NCBI RefSeq assembly: GCF_019925205.1
Contig: NC_083567.1
Span: 27,404,001 to 27,468,000, forward strand
Length of the DNA stretch: 64,000 bases
Direction of reading: 5' to 3'
Origin: Metopolophium dirhodum
Lineage: Eukaryota; Arthropoda; Insecta; Hemiptera; Aphididae
The notes beneath the pieces are model-generated. The model was not told where the DNA came from, made no database searches, and worked only from the letters and a program-made list of their open reading frames with translations. The position numbers were made by a program, and so were the translations under genes. Below, in pieces: positions 33,763-45,294 of the stretch (position 1 is the first letter of the stretch; every line of letters starts with the position of its first letter).

Positions 33763-34671
33763 TTGGGTGCCCAATAGTTTTTAGTGAGTACTATAATACA
33801 ATTAATACTATACTAACATTATTCTTCCTATTTTATGCGACTTATGATTGTCTATGACATATTTAGAGTGTAGATCAAAAGTATTGTTAAAAATATTATT
33901 TTTTTTTTTTTTTGATTCTTGACAGTTAAAAATATAAACCATAAGAAAATTAAATAGTCCTAATATAATCCAAAATTCTCATCACTAATCCGATATCCTT
34001 ATCACGAATCCACTTAACTTATCACTAATCGACCATCTTTATCACAAATTCACCATTCTTATCACTAATCCACCATCCTTATCACAAATCCACCATTCTT
34101 ATCATAAATCCAAAATCCTTATCACTAATTGTTTTCACAGATCTCCAGACCTCCGTATCACCCATACACCGTGTCGGCTCGAGTCGACGACCAGACCACA
34201 AGACCACTGCAGCTTCCGACATCGACAACATTCATGACCAACACCGGGGGGGTTTGGGGGTCTCCCCCAGCGACGCTCGGAGAGCTAGTTAAAAATATAA
34301 GCCATAAGAATTTTACAACTTATTTGATAAAAATGTAGCCACAATACCAAGAAAAAATATTAAACATTTTAAAAATCAAAATATATAAAAAAATATACAT
34401 TATAATATTATACAAATAAAAACAAAATATGTTGTGTTGGTAAAAATATACATGACATTTTTGGAATTGTACCCATAATTGTATTATATATATCATAATT
34501 TGTAAAATTCAATAAATTTAGGTTTTTAATAGCAAAGGAACTAAAAAAAAAACTGTAAAAAATATTTTTAAACCTATACCTTTGATTTGAATAGACTTGA
34601 CTGAGTATGTTAAATGTTAGTATAGTGTTGTACTTGTACTCACCAAAAAATATTAGGGACCCAACTATAGT
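33763..34671. mobile_element. Inner element with CACTATAGTTGGGT ends
   Basis: CACTATAGTTGGGTGCCCAA at 33763 is mirrored by TTAGGGACCCAACTATAGTG ending at 34671, with two mismatches over 20. The ends begin CACTA, as CACTA elements do, but the interior has no transposase, and 3-bp target duplications cannot be confirmed by eye. It encloses the TTATCAC minisatellite and a GC-rich patch at 34140-34290. Confidence 0.6.
33976..34130 (+). repeat. Minisatellite, about 20-bp unit, 7-8 copies
   Basis: Units follow the pattern TTATCAC(T/A)AATCCACCATC(C/T). The middle units are the most alike and the outer ones more diverged. Confidence 0.85.
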
Positions 34672-34727
34672 GTAGTATCTGAAAAAGTCCAGGACGTAAC
34701 TAGTGTAGTACTTAAAATCGCAGTAGG

Positions 34728-35185
34728 TGAGTTGATTCCCGAGACCTACTTAATATATTAGTTGATTCCCGCGGGTCATTATTAAGTATGTACGAGTTGA
34801 TTCCCGAATCATTATATTATGTCACGGTATACTGGTAATCTCATTACCAGATACCGATTTTTAAAAATGGTGTGTTATACATTTTAACCAAATTACTACA
34901 TTTTTTACCTAAATACTAAATTTTTTAATAATGTTTTTTTACCAACTAATTTTTTTTCTCAATTTTTTTCTAATAATTTTTAACCAAAAAAATAAATAAT
35001 TTTCAAAATATGAAGAAACTAAAAAGAATAACATTTTTGAAAAACTTGTCAGCCAACCTCCTTGTGGTGTTTTTTGAATAAGGCGAATAGGCTGAATATT
35101 TGACTAAATATTGAAAATAATATATAATGACCAGGGAAACAACTGGTACATACATCTTAATGACCCGGGAATCAAGTCGTACGTA
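34728..35185. repeat. AGTTGATTCCCG repeats, direct then inverted
   Basis: Three direct units with about 32-bp spacing (34.73-34.83 kb; each has AGTTGATTCCCG) are mirrored at 35.13-35.19 kb by CCAGGGAAACAACTGG and CCCGGGAATCAAGTCG. Terminal tandem repeats in inverted orientation around an AT-rich core resemble a foldback-type element. Confidence 0.55.
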
Positions 35186-35402
35186 TCTCTTAAAATAATG
35201 AGCGGTTCCATTTTCCTCCAAAAACGAGATACTGTTTTCCTCTTTGTCCATTTCCCACCAAAAAAAAAAAGGTTAGTTTCCATTTTCCTTCACATTATTT
35301 TGGACTGAATTTATGTCTATTCTTCTATTTCCTCCAATATTTTAGCCAGTTTTGTAGTAGGTATTACGTTCCATATTATAAAGATAGAGTAAGGCTAGGA
35401 TC

Positions 35403-36017
35403 CAGGGTTTGCAAACGTTATAATAACGTTATGATTATAACGTTATATTTGACAAAAAACTATTGAAAATTTGTAAACGTAATTATAACGGAAAACGATA
35501 ATCAAAAATAATTAAATACCGCAAAACAAAACATAACGATCAACAAAATATATTATATATCATTAAACAAAACATAACGCAAAACGTAATTTATAGAATA
35601 TCATTAAACATAAAAAATAACGTGAAACGTAATTTATAGAATATATCATTGACCAAAAAATAACACAAAACGAAATATTTTAAAATCTATTTATTTAAAA
35701 AGTCTATTGGTTTTGTAGAAACATTTATTTTATGCGGAAATCTAAGAATTGATTATAATATTATAAAAGTATTATATTTCATATCCGGGCCATTACCTAC
35801 CCGAATTAGTTATTATTTTTAAATTTAATATGTATTAACACTATTTTAAATAACGATAAACGAAAACTTGTATAACGTTTCAGTTTTAAATAACGATAAA
35901 CGCAAAACTTGGATAACATAACGTTATAACTCTGTATAACGATAAACGCAAAAATTGTGTAACCTTTGTAATTGTAAATACCATAAAACAGAATTTTTTT
36001 CAAATGCTCTAGCCCTG
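35403..36017. mobile_element. hAT MITE with internal ATAACGATAAACG repeats
   Basis: The ends are CAGGGTTTGCA (35403) and CTCTAGCCCTG (36017). Flanks CTAGGATC (35395-35402) and CTAGAATC (36018-36025) agree at 7 of 8 positions, as for hAT insertion. Inside are several copies of ATAACGATAAACGCAAAA and of AAACGTAATTTATAGAATAT. The minus-strand frame here is a by-product of those repeats. Confidence 0.75.
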
Positions 36018-36316
36018 CTAGAATCACATTTCCAGTTGATACATTCTGGAATCGGCTTAGCTATATCTATATTAGCTGTTGATTGAGTCTAATAATGAAT
36101 ATTTTTTATTTTTTTGATATGCATAAATTATTTATATTAACTATTTTTTATAATTTTTTTTATTATTTATTAGAGGAAAATGGTCAAGAATTATTTTTAA
36201 TTTTTCGAAGGAAAATGGATAGTGGAGGAAAACAGCTACGGCCAAAATAATCCCGGACCAAACTAAAGTGTAGTACCTGAGAATAGCATCTAGTACTTGG
36301 GACACAACTCGGATGC

Positions 36317-37384
36317 GCCGGTGTGTGTGAATGCATGAGCACCCATACGAGCGCTACCTGCAATAGAATTACAGATAGCCGGATGGACAGGTAGAGAGGT
36401 AACCAGAAATTCTATTGATTACTGAATAGGTAGATACATAATACGTACAATGGCGCAACTAGAGCACTAAAATCGGACGGGGGGTTGATTACCCTCTATA
36501 CATTTTTCTAAAATAACTCGTATGATCTTTACCTCTACTCTCCTATTTTTCGACTATTCATATTATAAAAATTAATAATTTTTAGTTTTTGCTTAGTTTC
36601 ATTTTTCTTTTACTATAACTATTATTACCTATTGAAAGTGTTCAAGACTTGTTTCAAGTTTTCCTTAACAAAGGTAAACGGTATTCTAGCTGGTATATAG
36701 GCTAGGTTACCTATAGTGGCGTTTGAATGAAATTAAAACTAGCAGTTCAAATAGTTCTATTGACCCACTCAACTCTTCAAAATTCTGAGAAATGGTATTA
36801 ACATAAAATAATTATGTATCTATAAATAATTTGATGACATTCCGGTATTTAATAGAATTATAGAAGAAAGATAAGGGAGTATACTCCGTTAATACCTAGG
36901 TATTTCCCAACTATTTTTAAAGGCCACAATCAGGATATTACGAAAACAGAAAAAGGTAATTTTGGGCTGTGACCAGGAGACTCACATTTTATGGGTACAC
37001 CCAAAACTGACCAGCAAGAGATTGGGCGCAATTGACAATCGCTCATCGTGCACCGGCGATTTGTAAACTGTGAACAATAGGTACCTTTAGGTAAAAATAA
37101 ATCATTCAAGGGTTTCATTGGTCTCACCGGATTCTTATATAGGAAGAAATGTTATAATAGGTAAACTGCACCTCAAAAATTATCATTTATCATTATGCAT
37201 CGTGTATATGTAATTAACAAAATAAATAAATTCATAAGATATAAATGAATATTTTATTGAACAAAAATTACAAATAATAATATGTTTAACTGCATTATCT
37301 ATAAGTACATTATAGAATGGGTAGGGCATTTGTGATCACGAATCATCATTTATCAATCATCATACTGGAACGTACCTGAAAATA
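36317..37384. other. Gene-free stretch
   Basis: CAATGGCGCAACTAG with a G-run near 36450-36485 looks like one end of a MITE. No partner, gene or other repeat was found. Confidence 0.4.
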
Positions 37385-37826
37385 TTTTGTGGTAATAGAG
37401 GTCTTATTACAAATATAAATATATAAATGTATATATATGTATAATTATATAGTCTGTTCAACGATAACGGTAAATATTTCGACCTCGATTGGCATTATTG
37501 ACGAAAATGCAATAAAAGAATAATATTTGTTTTTCTATATTTTTTACATTTCCTGATTGTTCACACACAGAGTCGCGGCGAAGATAACGCACACCACTGC
37601 CATCCCGTCCACCTCACGCTTGTCGTACCTTATTTTTATATTTGACTCTAATTAAAATTATCATTAGTATTAGTACGCCCTTTTCTAATTGTATAATTAT
37701 TATTTATGCGTCTATCGGCGATTGCACTTTTGCGGTTTCGGGTTTCTGTCACAGAACACGGCACCGGTAACTCGCTAGTCCGTCACAGAACACGAGACCA
37801 GCTGAAATAATCACCGATAGACAGCA

Positions 37827-37835
37827 TATAAAAGG
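37827..37835 (+). promoter_or_regulatory. TATA box of the solo LTR
   Basis: TATAAAAGG, followed by GC-rich sequence with likely transcription start about 25-35 bases downstream (near GCGCCAGTC). Confidence 0.65.
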
Positions 37836-38152
37836 CCGCACGACCAACGCCAATGCGCCAGTCTTTTACCTGATCTGTAGCAAGACCCACCCGGGCAGAC
37901 TTGCGCATTTCAGGTAGAAACCTCCACACCCGAATCTATCGGACGGTATTTATATCGGTCAATAGTGCATTAGTCAGAGTATTCCGGCATTGCACTGATC
38001 ATATATCTGCCGCAGTTCATGGGGCAATAGTCGGAGTATTCTGGCATTGCACCGACTGTCATACCGTTCGGTAGATTCCAAATCCCCCGTCGTGCGCACT
38101 TTTACTTCGTACCCCGATCATCAGTAAAAACCAGTGTCTTTTTATTTTTGTT

Positions 38153-38158
38153 AATAAA
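38153..38158 (+). terminator. Poly(A) signal of the solo LTR
   Basis: AATAAA in a T-rich context, about 320 bases after the TATA box. Confidence 0.55.
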
Positions 38159-38740
38159 GTATAAAATTCGTTAGTATGACATACAAATCTCGTAGTGTTC
38201 TTTCGTTCTATAACTAATTGCTACAAATCTTTCCAAAACTCTACACTGATACTATTTCATAATTTACAAGTAAAATATATCCAGAAGGTCTTAATACTAT
38301 CTACGATATTTGTAAGGAATATTACGAACATTCATATTCACCAAGATCTTTGACCGACCTCGATTGGCAACATTGGTGAAAATGTAATGATATAATGATA
38401 CTTAATCGTTTTTTAATATTTTTTACATTTGCTGATACGATTTCACAATAGGATAGTAAAATATATCCAGAAGGTCTTAATACAATTTCAGTTATTTGTA
38501 AGGAATATTACGAACATTCATATTCACCAAGAACCTTGGCCGACCTCGATTGGCATCATTGCCGAAAATGCAATAAAAAAATAATATTCGTTTTTTTATA
38601 TTTTTTACGATTGCTGGTACGATTTCATAATTTGAAAGTAAAATATGACCAGGAGGTCTAAATACCATATAAGATATTTGTAAGGAATATTATAAACATT
38701 CATATTCATCAAGAACTTTGGCCGACTTCGATTGGCAACC

Positions 38741-41700
38741 TAACCTAATCTAACCCGAGCCACACGCTGTTTAGTTGGGTTGAGTTGGATTTGGTGAGGT
38801 TTAATCTAACCTAACGTCGCTAATGGCATCATAGATAATATAACAATATATATTCTTATATTATTTATGAACAGCATTTGCCGGAATTATTATTTAGTAT
38901 TAAATTGATTCGATAACGGCAGCGGCATCTATTGCTGCTAAATTATTTTTAACTTTAACGTGTCCGTGAAGAACTGGCCCTCACAGCTGCTCAATTTCCT
39001 AGTTAGATAGCGCTGCCATATACGATTTACCTTCATGAGGGTGATGTGGGGGACAAAGTTCCATCGAGTTACTTTTTAAGAACATTTACCGATTAAGTTT
39101 AATAGATACACTAAAAATGAACAAAATTATAGTAAAATGCTCGAAAAATTACTAATTTCAATTCTGTGTTGTACGAAATTAATTTTGTACTTTAAAAGCA
39201 TTGTCGGGAACTTCCCCAAGAATAATGTATTTAGAATTAAAATCCGTGGCCTAGTTATAAGTATTTAAAGTTAAGCAGAGTGGATCACGATGGTCCTCTA
39301 TCAAGATGTTTCAAATAGATGTCCTAAAAAAATCGTCAAAAATAATAGTACTATACCAGGTGGATTATTTTGTAACAGCCCTGGGGACATTATATGACAT
39401 CGGCTTACTGTGCAATTGTAAAGTAGCACAGTGGCGCAGTCCCGAACCCGGACTCCGGAGCAAAGATAGTGAAACAATTTTTCAATAATAATAATGGTCA
39501 AACCACTTACCTAAATACATTTTTGTTGATATTGTATAGAAACACTATACACTCAATAATTAGTCAACTACTGAACTACCAATGAAACACTAGCAAGACT
39601 CATGTTAGGTCTCTCAATGCGCACCATTTTTAGGGTTAACCGTTCGGTAAAACGGGACCATATTACTAAGGCAGCGGCTGACCGTCTATCCGTCACCAGG
39701 CTGTATATCATGAACCATGAAAGTTAGACAGTTCAAATTTTCACAGATGATGCATTTATGTAGCCGCTATAACAACAAATACGTCAGAATATAATATATA
39801 TATATTTTTATTATAATATAAGCAGTTGTGCATTGTATTATAACACTGGTCGGTCCCGAAATGGACCGTTGGTGGCGACGGGACTGGGCTGCAGGCTACG
39901 GGTACCTACACGAACACGCGTGGTATCTTTCGCAACAATTACCGCGGTGTACGTCTTTTGCGAGACTTCGCGCATTTATTATTACATTATTATTGTTATT
40001 ATATACGCACAGCGTTTGCGTCCATCAGCTCTCGGTCTGGTATTTTAATGACATATTATTTTCAATAATCCTATTTCGTTTAATATAATAATACTGATCT
40101 GTTATTATAGATAATGGTACGGAACCCTTCGTGCGAGAGTCAGACTCGAACTTGGCCGGTTTTTTAATTTATTAACACCAAATACGAATGAAGTAGTTAG
40201 TAGTTATTAACAATCAAATTACTCACATTACAAATTTTGAAAAAAAGGATATTAATTTAAAACAGTGTGAAATAGTATAAGTCAAGGGTTATCAAAATAA
40301 AGATCAAAATTGGCAAAATGTTAATGGAAAAACCAAAGACAACATTAATCAAAGTACTCATAAACATAAAGTAACATTAGACGAAGGTTCTGAATAGATT
40401 AAACACAATAATCAGATATGGCCATACAGCATACAGTCAAATAAATAAGTAATTTTCCCCTGCAACAGATTCATCCAACAATGATGCTACTGTATCAAAT
40501 AATAATGATACCGATGAAGCACATGATTACTTATTACAAAATACTCGTACACACGAGTTAACTCTGACGCAGCGTCGAATCGTAAAAGTTTAACTGTAGG
40601 TACTTACTCATCTGTCTCAAACTAGAATTTTGAAGTGAAAGCCATCCTTTTTACTTTAAAGTTTAAATTGTTAATTAGATGATTTTTTTCCAACATTTTG
40701 GTGTATTTATTTTTTGTAGGTACTATTGTACTAATGGTAATAACAATAGGGTAGGAATATTTTAAAAATTAAATAAATGTCAATCTATCAATTTATAATT
40801 TGTAAAAGTTGCCCGAATACCTACCTATAATAAGTAGGTAGTCGACTAAACTCCTAAATATTACATCAATTTTATATTTCATATGATACAATAATTAAAA
40901 ACTATTTATATTGTTTGTAGTTCTTACCTACATATAAATATATAATATACAATATACTATATGCATTTTAATAACTCAGTCAAATTTTGATATAGATTAT
41001 AGATATAAACAAATGTTCAAAAAAATCATACCATGCTTGACAATTTATAGTAAAAAAATGTTGGTTCTTATTTGGGAAAAATAAATAAGTACCTAAAACG
41101 CCTATAAATACAGAACTCTCTCCTTAATGGTATGAAAAATCTAAATAAAATATGGTCCTTTAGTATTTTATATGCCTATAATATTATTTAAAAATTCAAA
41201 TATCAAAATTTGATAAAATATGCACGCATTATTAAAGGAAAAATGGAAGTGACCCCACTGTTTGTGCTCAGCAAAACACCCTGTATGCACGTATGTACTT
41301 ATCGTACCCGCTTGCACATAGGCGCGGACGTGCGTAAATAATAATAATAATAATATAATATTAATACAAGCAGGCAAGCGCGCGGTAATTGGCCGAAAAC
41401 GGGCGCGATCGTCATTTCCACCCGTAAAAACGGACGACGACGACGGGTGGTCCGGTGGAACTCGAAAATTAGCTCAGCTGGGCTATTGCCATAATATATT
41501 ATACATAATGTGTGTAGTAGGTATACCTATTGTGCATAATATACATTAACTACACACACATTATACCGATCTGAGTGGGTACATAATACGTACACGGGAC
41601 GCGTCGGACTTAAATACTTTATACGTAAATAAACATAAAAGCGCGAGTGTGCGTAATAAATATTATCATGCACATTAACACTATATAATGTATATATGTA

Positions 41701-43038
41701 TATAGGTACCTAAGTTACGCCGGGTCGTTTACAGGGCCCGACATCGTGCGAAGTATGGCACTGTTTATTTAATTTACCTATTCACACATACCTATACCTA
41801 TAATACGGCTATACCTATATATTATGTAAGTAAAGTACGGAATCTGCCGACAGCATTTTAAACGATGTAGGTAAGAACTTGACTGATATTATATTCGGTA
41901 AAAACATGCAATGTTTCAAACACTGTTTATAATATAAGCTTATAAACATATTATTATTATGAGAATTATACGTACGACGTACCTACCTATTAATTTTTTT
42001 TCATGTACACCGGTGGTACCTAAGTTAATTAACTATTAAGACATATATTATAATTATTTCAAAAACTTTTGACGCGTTTTTGGAAATATAGTTTTTAATG
42101 TTTTTTACACAATTTGAAATCGTAAAAGCAACAATTTTTTTAAAAATGATTTTTATCATTATAGGTTTCTTAAGTTTTTAATGATAAACCAATAAATAAA
42201 AAATTTTGCAATTAACAACTTACAATTATCCCATAAGTAAAAGAAATGTTTTCAAAAACTTAAGTGTTTTCTGAAATAAAGAGTGTCTATTACGATTAAT
42301 GGATGATTCAGTATTTACATATAATACAGAGTAATACTCAACGTTGTATTGACTTACTTTTTTAAGTTATAACTTGTTAAGTGCTCTGATAATCTACAGT
42401 ATATTATATTTTAATTAATTGTAAAGTCAGTAGCTTTAATTCGAAATATAATGCAGGTAGTCTATAGTCTATGTTTTAATGTAATATATATAACTAATAG
42501 CTTCCCTTTGACCATAGTCTTAAATAAAATAAATTCAAAAAACACTCAAATTTTTTTTTTTTAAACTATAAAATTACATTGTAATTTAAAATTGGTAGAA
42601 TTTTGATTGAATAAAAGCAAATTATATATTTTAAAAAATAAAGCAAAAAAAAAATTCTTTTGTGAAATTGTATATGGCTTTCAGTTTTTCACACTTTTAT
42701 AAGTAATGCTAATCTACCTTTAAAAAAGCTTAAATAGACTAAAAACACATTTAGTACTTGTATAATTATGTCTTCATGTAAAGACTACATAAATTGTAGC
42801 ATGTAGTTACTCATACCTATATAATAGTTATTACGGTTGTAAAAACTCTCGGTAAATTTACTTTTACCAGTAACATTTGCCCGGTATATATATCGACCAC
42901 ATACATAATATTATTCTTTACATAATATGTGTATAAAGGCACAGCTTAATAGTCACGCACACGTACCTACTATTTACTAAACTTCAAATAGTTCAAACTT
43001 GATGATTATAAAACCGATATAGTACCTAGCTAATATTA
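38741..43038. other. Gene-free stretch
   Basis: CCTAACCTAATCTAACC at 38741-38760 and its mirrored GGTTTAATCTAACCTAACG at about 38800 are the only motif near the array. Short frames at 39.3, 39.83-40.09 and 41.17-41.38 kb lack domains; the last gets its Ile/Leu run from an AAT microsatellite at 41337-41357. An imperfect hairpin with AATGTGTGTAGT arms lies at about 41.49-41.57 kb. Confidence 0.4.
40113..40165 (+). repeat. Tail of a widespread insect repeat
   Basis: GGTACGGAACCCTTCGTGCG followed by AGTCAGACTCGAACTTGGCC and GGTTTTTT strongly recalls a repeat tail I know from Lepidoptera. Only this tail is recognisable. It may be a transferred or shared retroposon; this is unproven. Confidence 0.4.
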
Positions 43039-43508
43039 TCTATATTAATAAAAAGCAATGTTTGTGCAGTGTGTGTGTAAGCGACCAACGACCAAGTGCC
43101 CAAGTCCATAGCACTCATGGTTATGAAATTTGGTACATATGTAATTCTGTGACTACCCGAGGGCCGAGGATCAAATCCACATCGAAGGTATTTTTAAAAT
43201 TTTGAATTTTACATAGAGGAACGCGCTCACACAGTCACACAGGGATTTTGTTGGCTCACGAAAAACGAATATTTTTTTGTTCGTATATTATAGGGTTGAC
43301 AAAATGGTTACAGAAATTAAAATATTTATTTTAATTGTATATGATAATTTTAGATCTGTATTGTATGTACCCAAACCGGGCCAAACGACTGTATTAAAAT
43401 ATAAAAATATGACGTGTGGCTTACATTTAACGGAGTAGATAAGACGGAGTAAATCCACTGGCGTTGATGTTTAGTCTGTCCCGGGAAACGCCGTGCAGGA
43501 TCGGCTAG
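43039..43508 (+). mobile_element. Short non-autonomous Helitron
   Basis: It starts TCTATATTAATAAAAAGC at 43039 after an A and ends GGATCGGCTAG at 43508 before a T. That is 5'-TC...CTAG-3' inserted between A and T, as Helitrons do, without target duplication. It contains AAATTTGGTACATATGTAAT and the GC-rich CCCGGGAAACGCCGTGCAGG just before the end, typical of aphid Helitrons. There is no coding sequence. Confidence 0.75.
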
Positions 43509-44460
43509 TATTTATATATACGATTACAGTTCCTGTACCAACTTCAAAGTTCGAACAGGATGCATATTCGGCTATGGCGTTTGCAGGACGCAAGTCGTGC
43601 GCAGCAGCAACGCGCTGTATATTATTATTATATATTTTATATTATAATATACAATATGGACGCCCCGTCACTCTATGTACATATACTTACGCGTATATAT
43701 ATACATATATATGGGTACCGTGGCTTAAATACTAAATACACATCGAAGAGCTCGTCGCAACAGATGCGTTCTCAGCGTGACGCCGAGAGATCTGCGTACA
43801 TAATAATATTATTAAATACTCTACCTCGGGTCGTCCCCCGTACACAATATTATATATATATGTACGTTCGCCACCACTCGCGTTTTACGCGGTGTTTTCG
43901 CATATTGTTTTGTTCCGTCCATTCACTGCAGCGTTTTCATATTATACACTCGGATCTAGACACGCCAACTGTCGTCGCCAAGTCCCTTATTATTGTATAC
44001 ACGCATAAAATATATAAAATATTATAAGGTAGGCACTCGCGCGTATTGTATACTATATATTGTGCACAATTATAATATTTTGTGCGCATATATATATATA
44101 ATATATTATATTCAGACCGCCGCCGCTGCACCCTTTCGCGCGACCCGCCCCCGCCGCGTCGCACAATGAAAACCATTATGACAAAACAATAATATAAGTC
44201 TGCGTACCTATTGTTTTGTGTACCTATATACGCGCGTACGATGCGTCCGATGCGTATATTTTGTACTCGTCGCCATCGTCGGTAATCGGTATAATATATA
44301 TATATATATGTACATTTTATGTACCTATACGTAAATTGTACATACGCGTGTTGAACTGATTTACTATAGTCTACAAGCACTACATGTCTGTGTGCAGTAC
44401 TTATAATTTATATAATATATAAATATGCATGTACGAGTTATCAACATTTATATTATTTTC
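43509..44460. other. CpG-richer stretch without a recognised gene
   Basis: It has many CGCG, GTCG and CGCC motifs and TATATACG microsatellites, and a GC-rich block at 44115-44165 (CCGCCGCCGCTGCACC, CCCGCCCCCGCCGCG). Overlapping frames on both strands (up to 155 residues) are rich in Tyr/Ile from TATA repeats, and I do not accept them as genes. It may be promoter or UTR DNA of a host gene. Confidence 0.35.
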
Positions 44461-44580
44461 AGGGGTGGATCTAGGAATGATAAAAGGGGTGGACTATAGA
44501 CACAAAATATGCACCTACGTAAGTCATACAAACAGGGTTGGATTTAGAGGGGGCTCGGGCCACAGGGTCACGATAACCTC
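44461..44580. repeat. Two MITE-end-like motifs
   Basis: CAGGGGTGGATCTAGGAATG and CAGGGTTGGATTTAGAGGGG, both in the same orientation, resemble left ends of G-run MITEs. Right ends were not found. Confidence 0.4.
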
Positions 44581-44809
44581 TTTTTTTTAAATTTAATTTT
44601 CATATTATTAAATTCTTATTCATTTTGGTTGATTCATAATATAATATTTGAGCCTCGATTCGACACTTTCAACACATAAATAAAAATATACAAGTTTCCA
44701 ATGCAATATTAATTTTAGAATGTCTAAAGGTAGAGCTAAAAAAGTTCTACCTATTTGTTTTTGACAAAATTATTCAACTGTTTATTATAATTTACATTAC
44801 AATATTTGA

Positions 44810-45294
44810 TGACAGACACAAAAATAAAAAAAAAGGTGGATAAGTGGATGTCGCTCTCTGTTACAGTAGTAACCTAACCTACAAGTGGGTCACTGTATCG
44901 GATGGTGTTAATTTTTTTTTAGATTCTGAGCGAAGCGATGAATGTATTGATTCTACAATGATGTGTGTTTTTTTTTATTTTTTTATTATTTTTTTATTTT
45001 TTTATTTTTTATTTTTTTATTTTTTTATTTTTTTTTTTTATTTTTGTGTCTGTCATTACCTTTTGGGACAGTAAAAGTGCTTGGATTTTCTTCAATAGTA
45101 ACTTTTCTGATAGGAAAGTGAATCTAGTTGGTACTTTGGGGGGGTCAAAAGTAAAAATTTCCCAGTAGTTTTCACAAGCGACGTGTAAAACAAAAGAAAA
45201 ATTATGGAAAAACGGGAATTTTTACGCAAAATCTGTTTTCGAGAAAATCTATTTTGGTTTTTGGTGTAACTCTAAAACAAATGACCGTAGGGAC
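44810..45294 (+). mobile_element. GATTCTGAGCG-family copy, left portion
   Basis: The AAGGTGGATAAGTGGATGTC / CAAGTGGGTCACTG end is followed at 44921 by a second, nested terminus AGATTCTGAGCGAAGCGATG. A long T/A low-complexity run lies at 44968-45045. The Phe-rich frames across that run are artefacts. It continues into the left arm of the large palindrome. Confidence 0.65.

Larger units (their letters stand above)
33719..36316. mobile_element. Composite inverted-repeat element with nested insertions
   Basis: GCATCCGAGTTGGGTCC (33719) and GGACACAACTCGGATGC (36316) are inverted with one mismatch. Between them lie a second inverted-ended unit (33763-34671), a cluster of AGTTGATTCCCG repeats in both orientations (34728-35185), ATTTTCCTCC repeats in both orientations (35200-35290 and 36170-36235) and a hAT element (35403-36017). 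Recurring blocks of the type AACTATAGTGTAGTA appear at three places. No target duplication was identified for the outer ends. No transposase remains. Confidence 0.55.
37558..38245 (+). mobile_element. Solo LTR (688 bp) with 5-bp target duplication CTGAT
   Basis: The block starts TGTTCACACACAG and ends CTCTACA (TG..CA). It is flanked by CTGAT at 37553-37557 and 38246-38250. Removing it with one CTGAT restores the tandem unit (TTTCCTGAT|ACTATTTC against GCTGATACGATTTC in the neighbour unit). It contains a TATA box, an AATAAA signal and an internal direct repeat (AGTATTCCGGCATTGCAC / AGTATTCTGGCATTGCAC). A 5-bp duplication fits Gypsy, Copia or BEL elements. No internal coding region remains, so it arose by LTR-LTR recombination. 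Confidence 0.88.
37385..38740 (+). repeat. Tandem array, unit about 182-186 bp, split by a solo LTR
   Basis: Full units start at 38270, 38456 and 38638 (GTAAAATATATCCAGAAGGT). A more diverged first unit lies left of the LTR. Each holds CGACCTCGATTGGCA followed by GAAAATGCAATAAAA-like sequence and a T-rich run. The last unit is incomplete and ends at GATTGGCAAC. Confidence 0.85.

Noticed and set aside
35806..36027. 73-residue minus-strand frame in the hAT MITE
   Set aside because: It crosses the hAT terminus and target duplication and translates repeated ATAACGATAAACG motifs.
41168..41377. 69-residue minus-strand frame with a signal-peptide-like start
   Set aside because: The hydrophobic run is produced by an AAT trinucleotide repeat; no other support.
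43560..44380. Open frames of 155 (plus) and 147 (minus) residues overlapping each other
   Set aside because: Their residues are mostly Tyr/Ile/His/Arg from TATA and CG motifs, no domain or splice structure appears, and both strands are open for the same compositional reason.
44844..45168. Phe-rich open frames
   Set aside because: They are the translation of a T/A low-complexity run inside a MITE.
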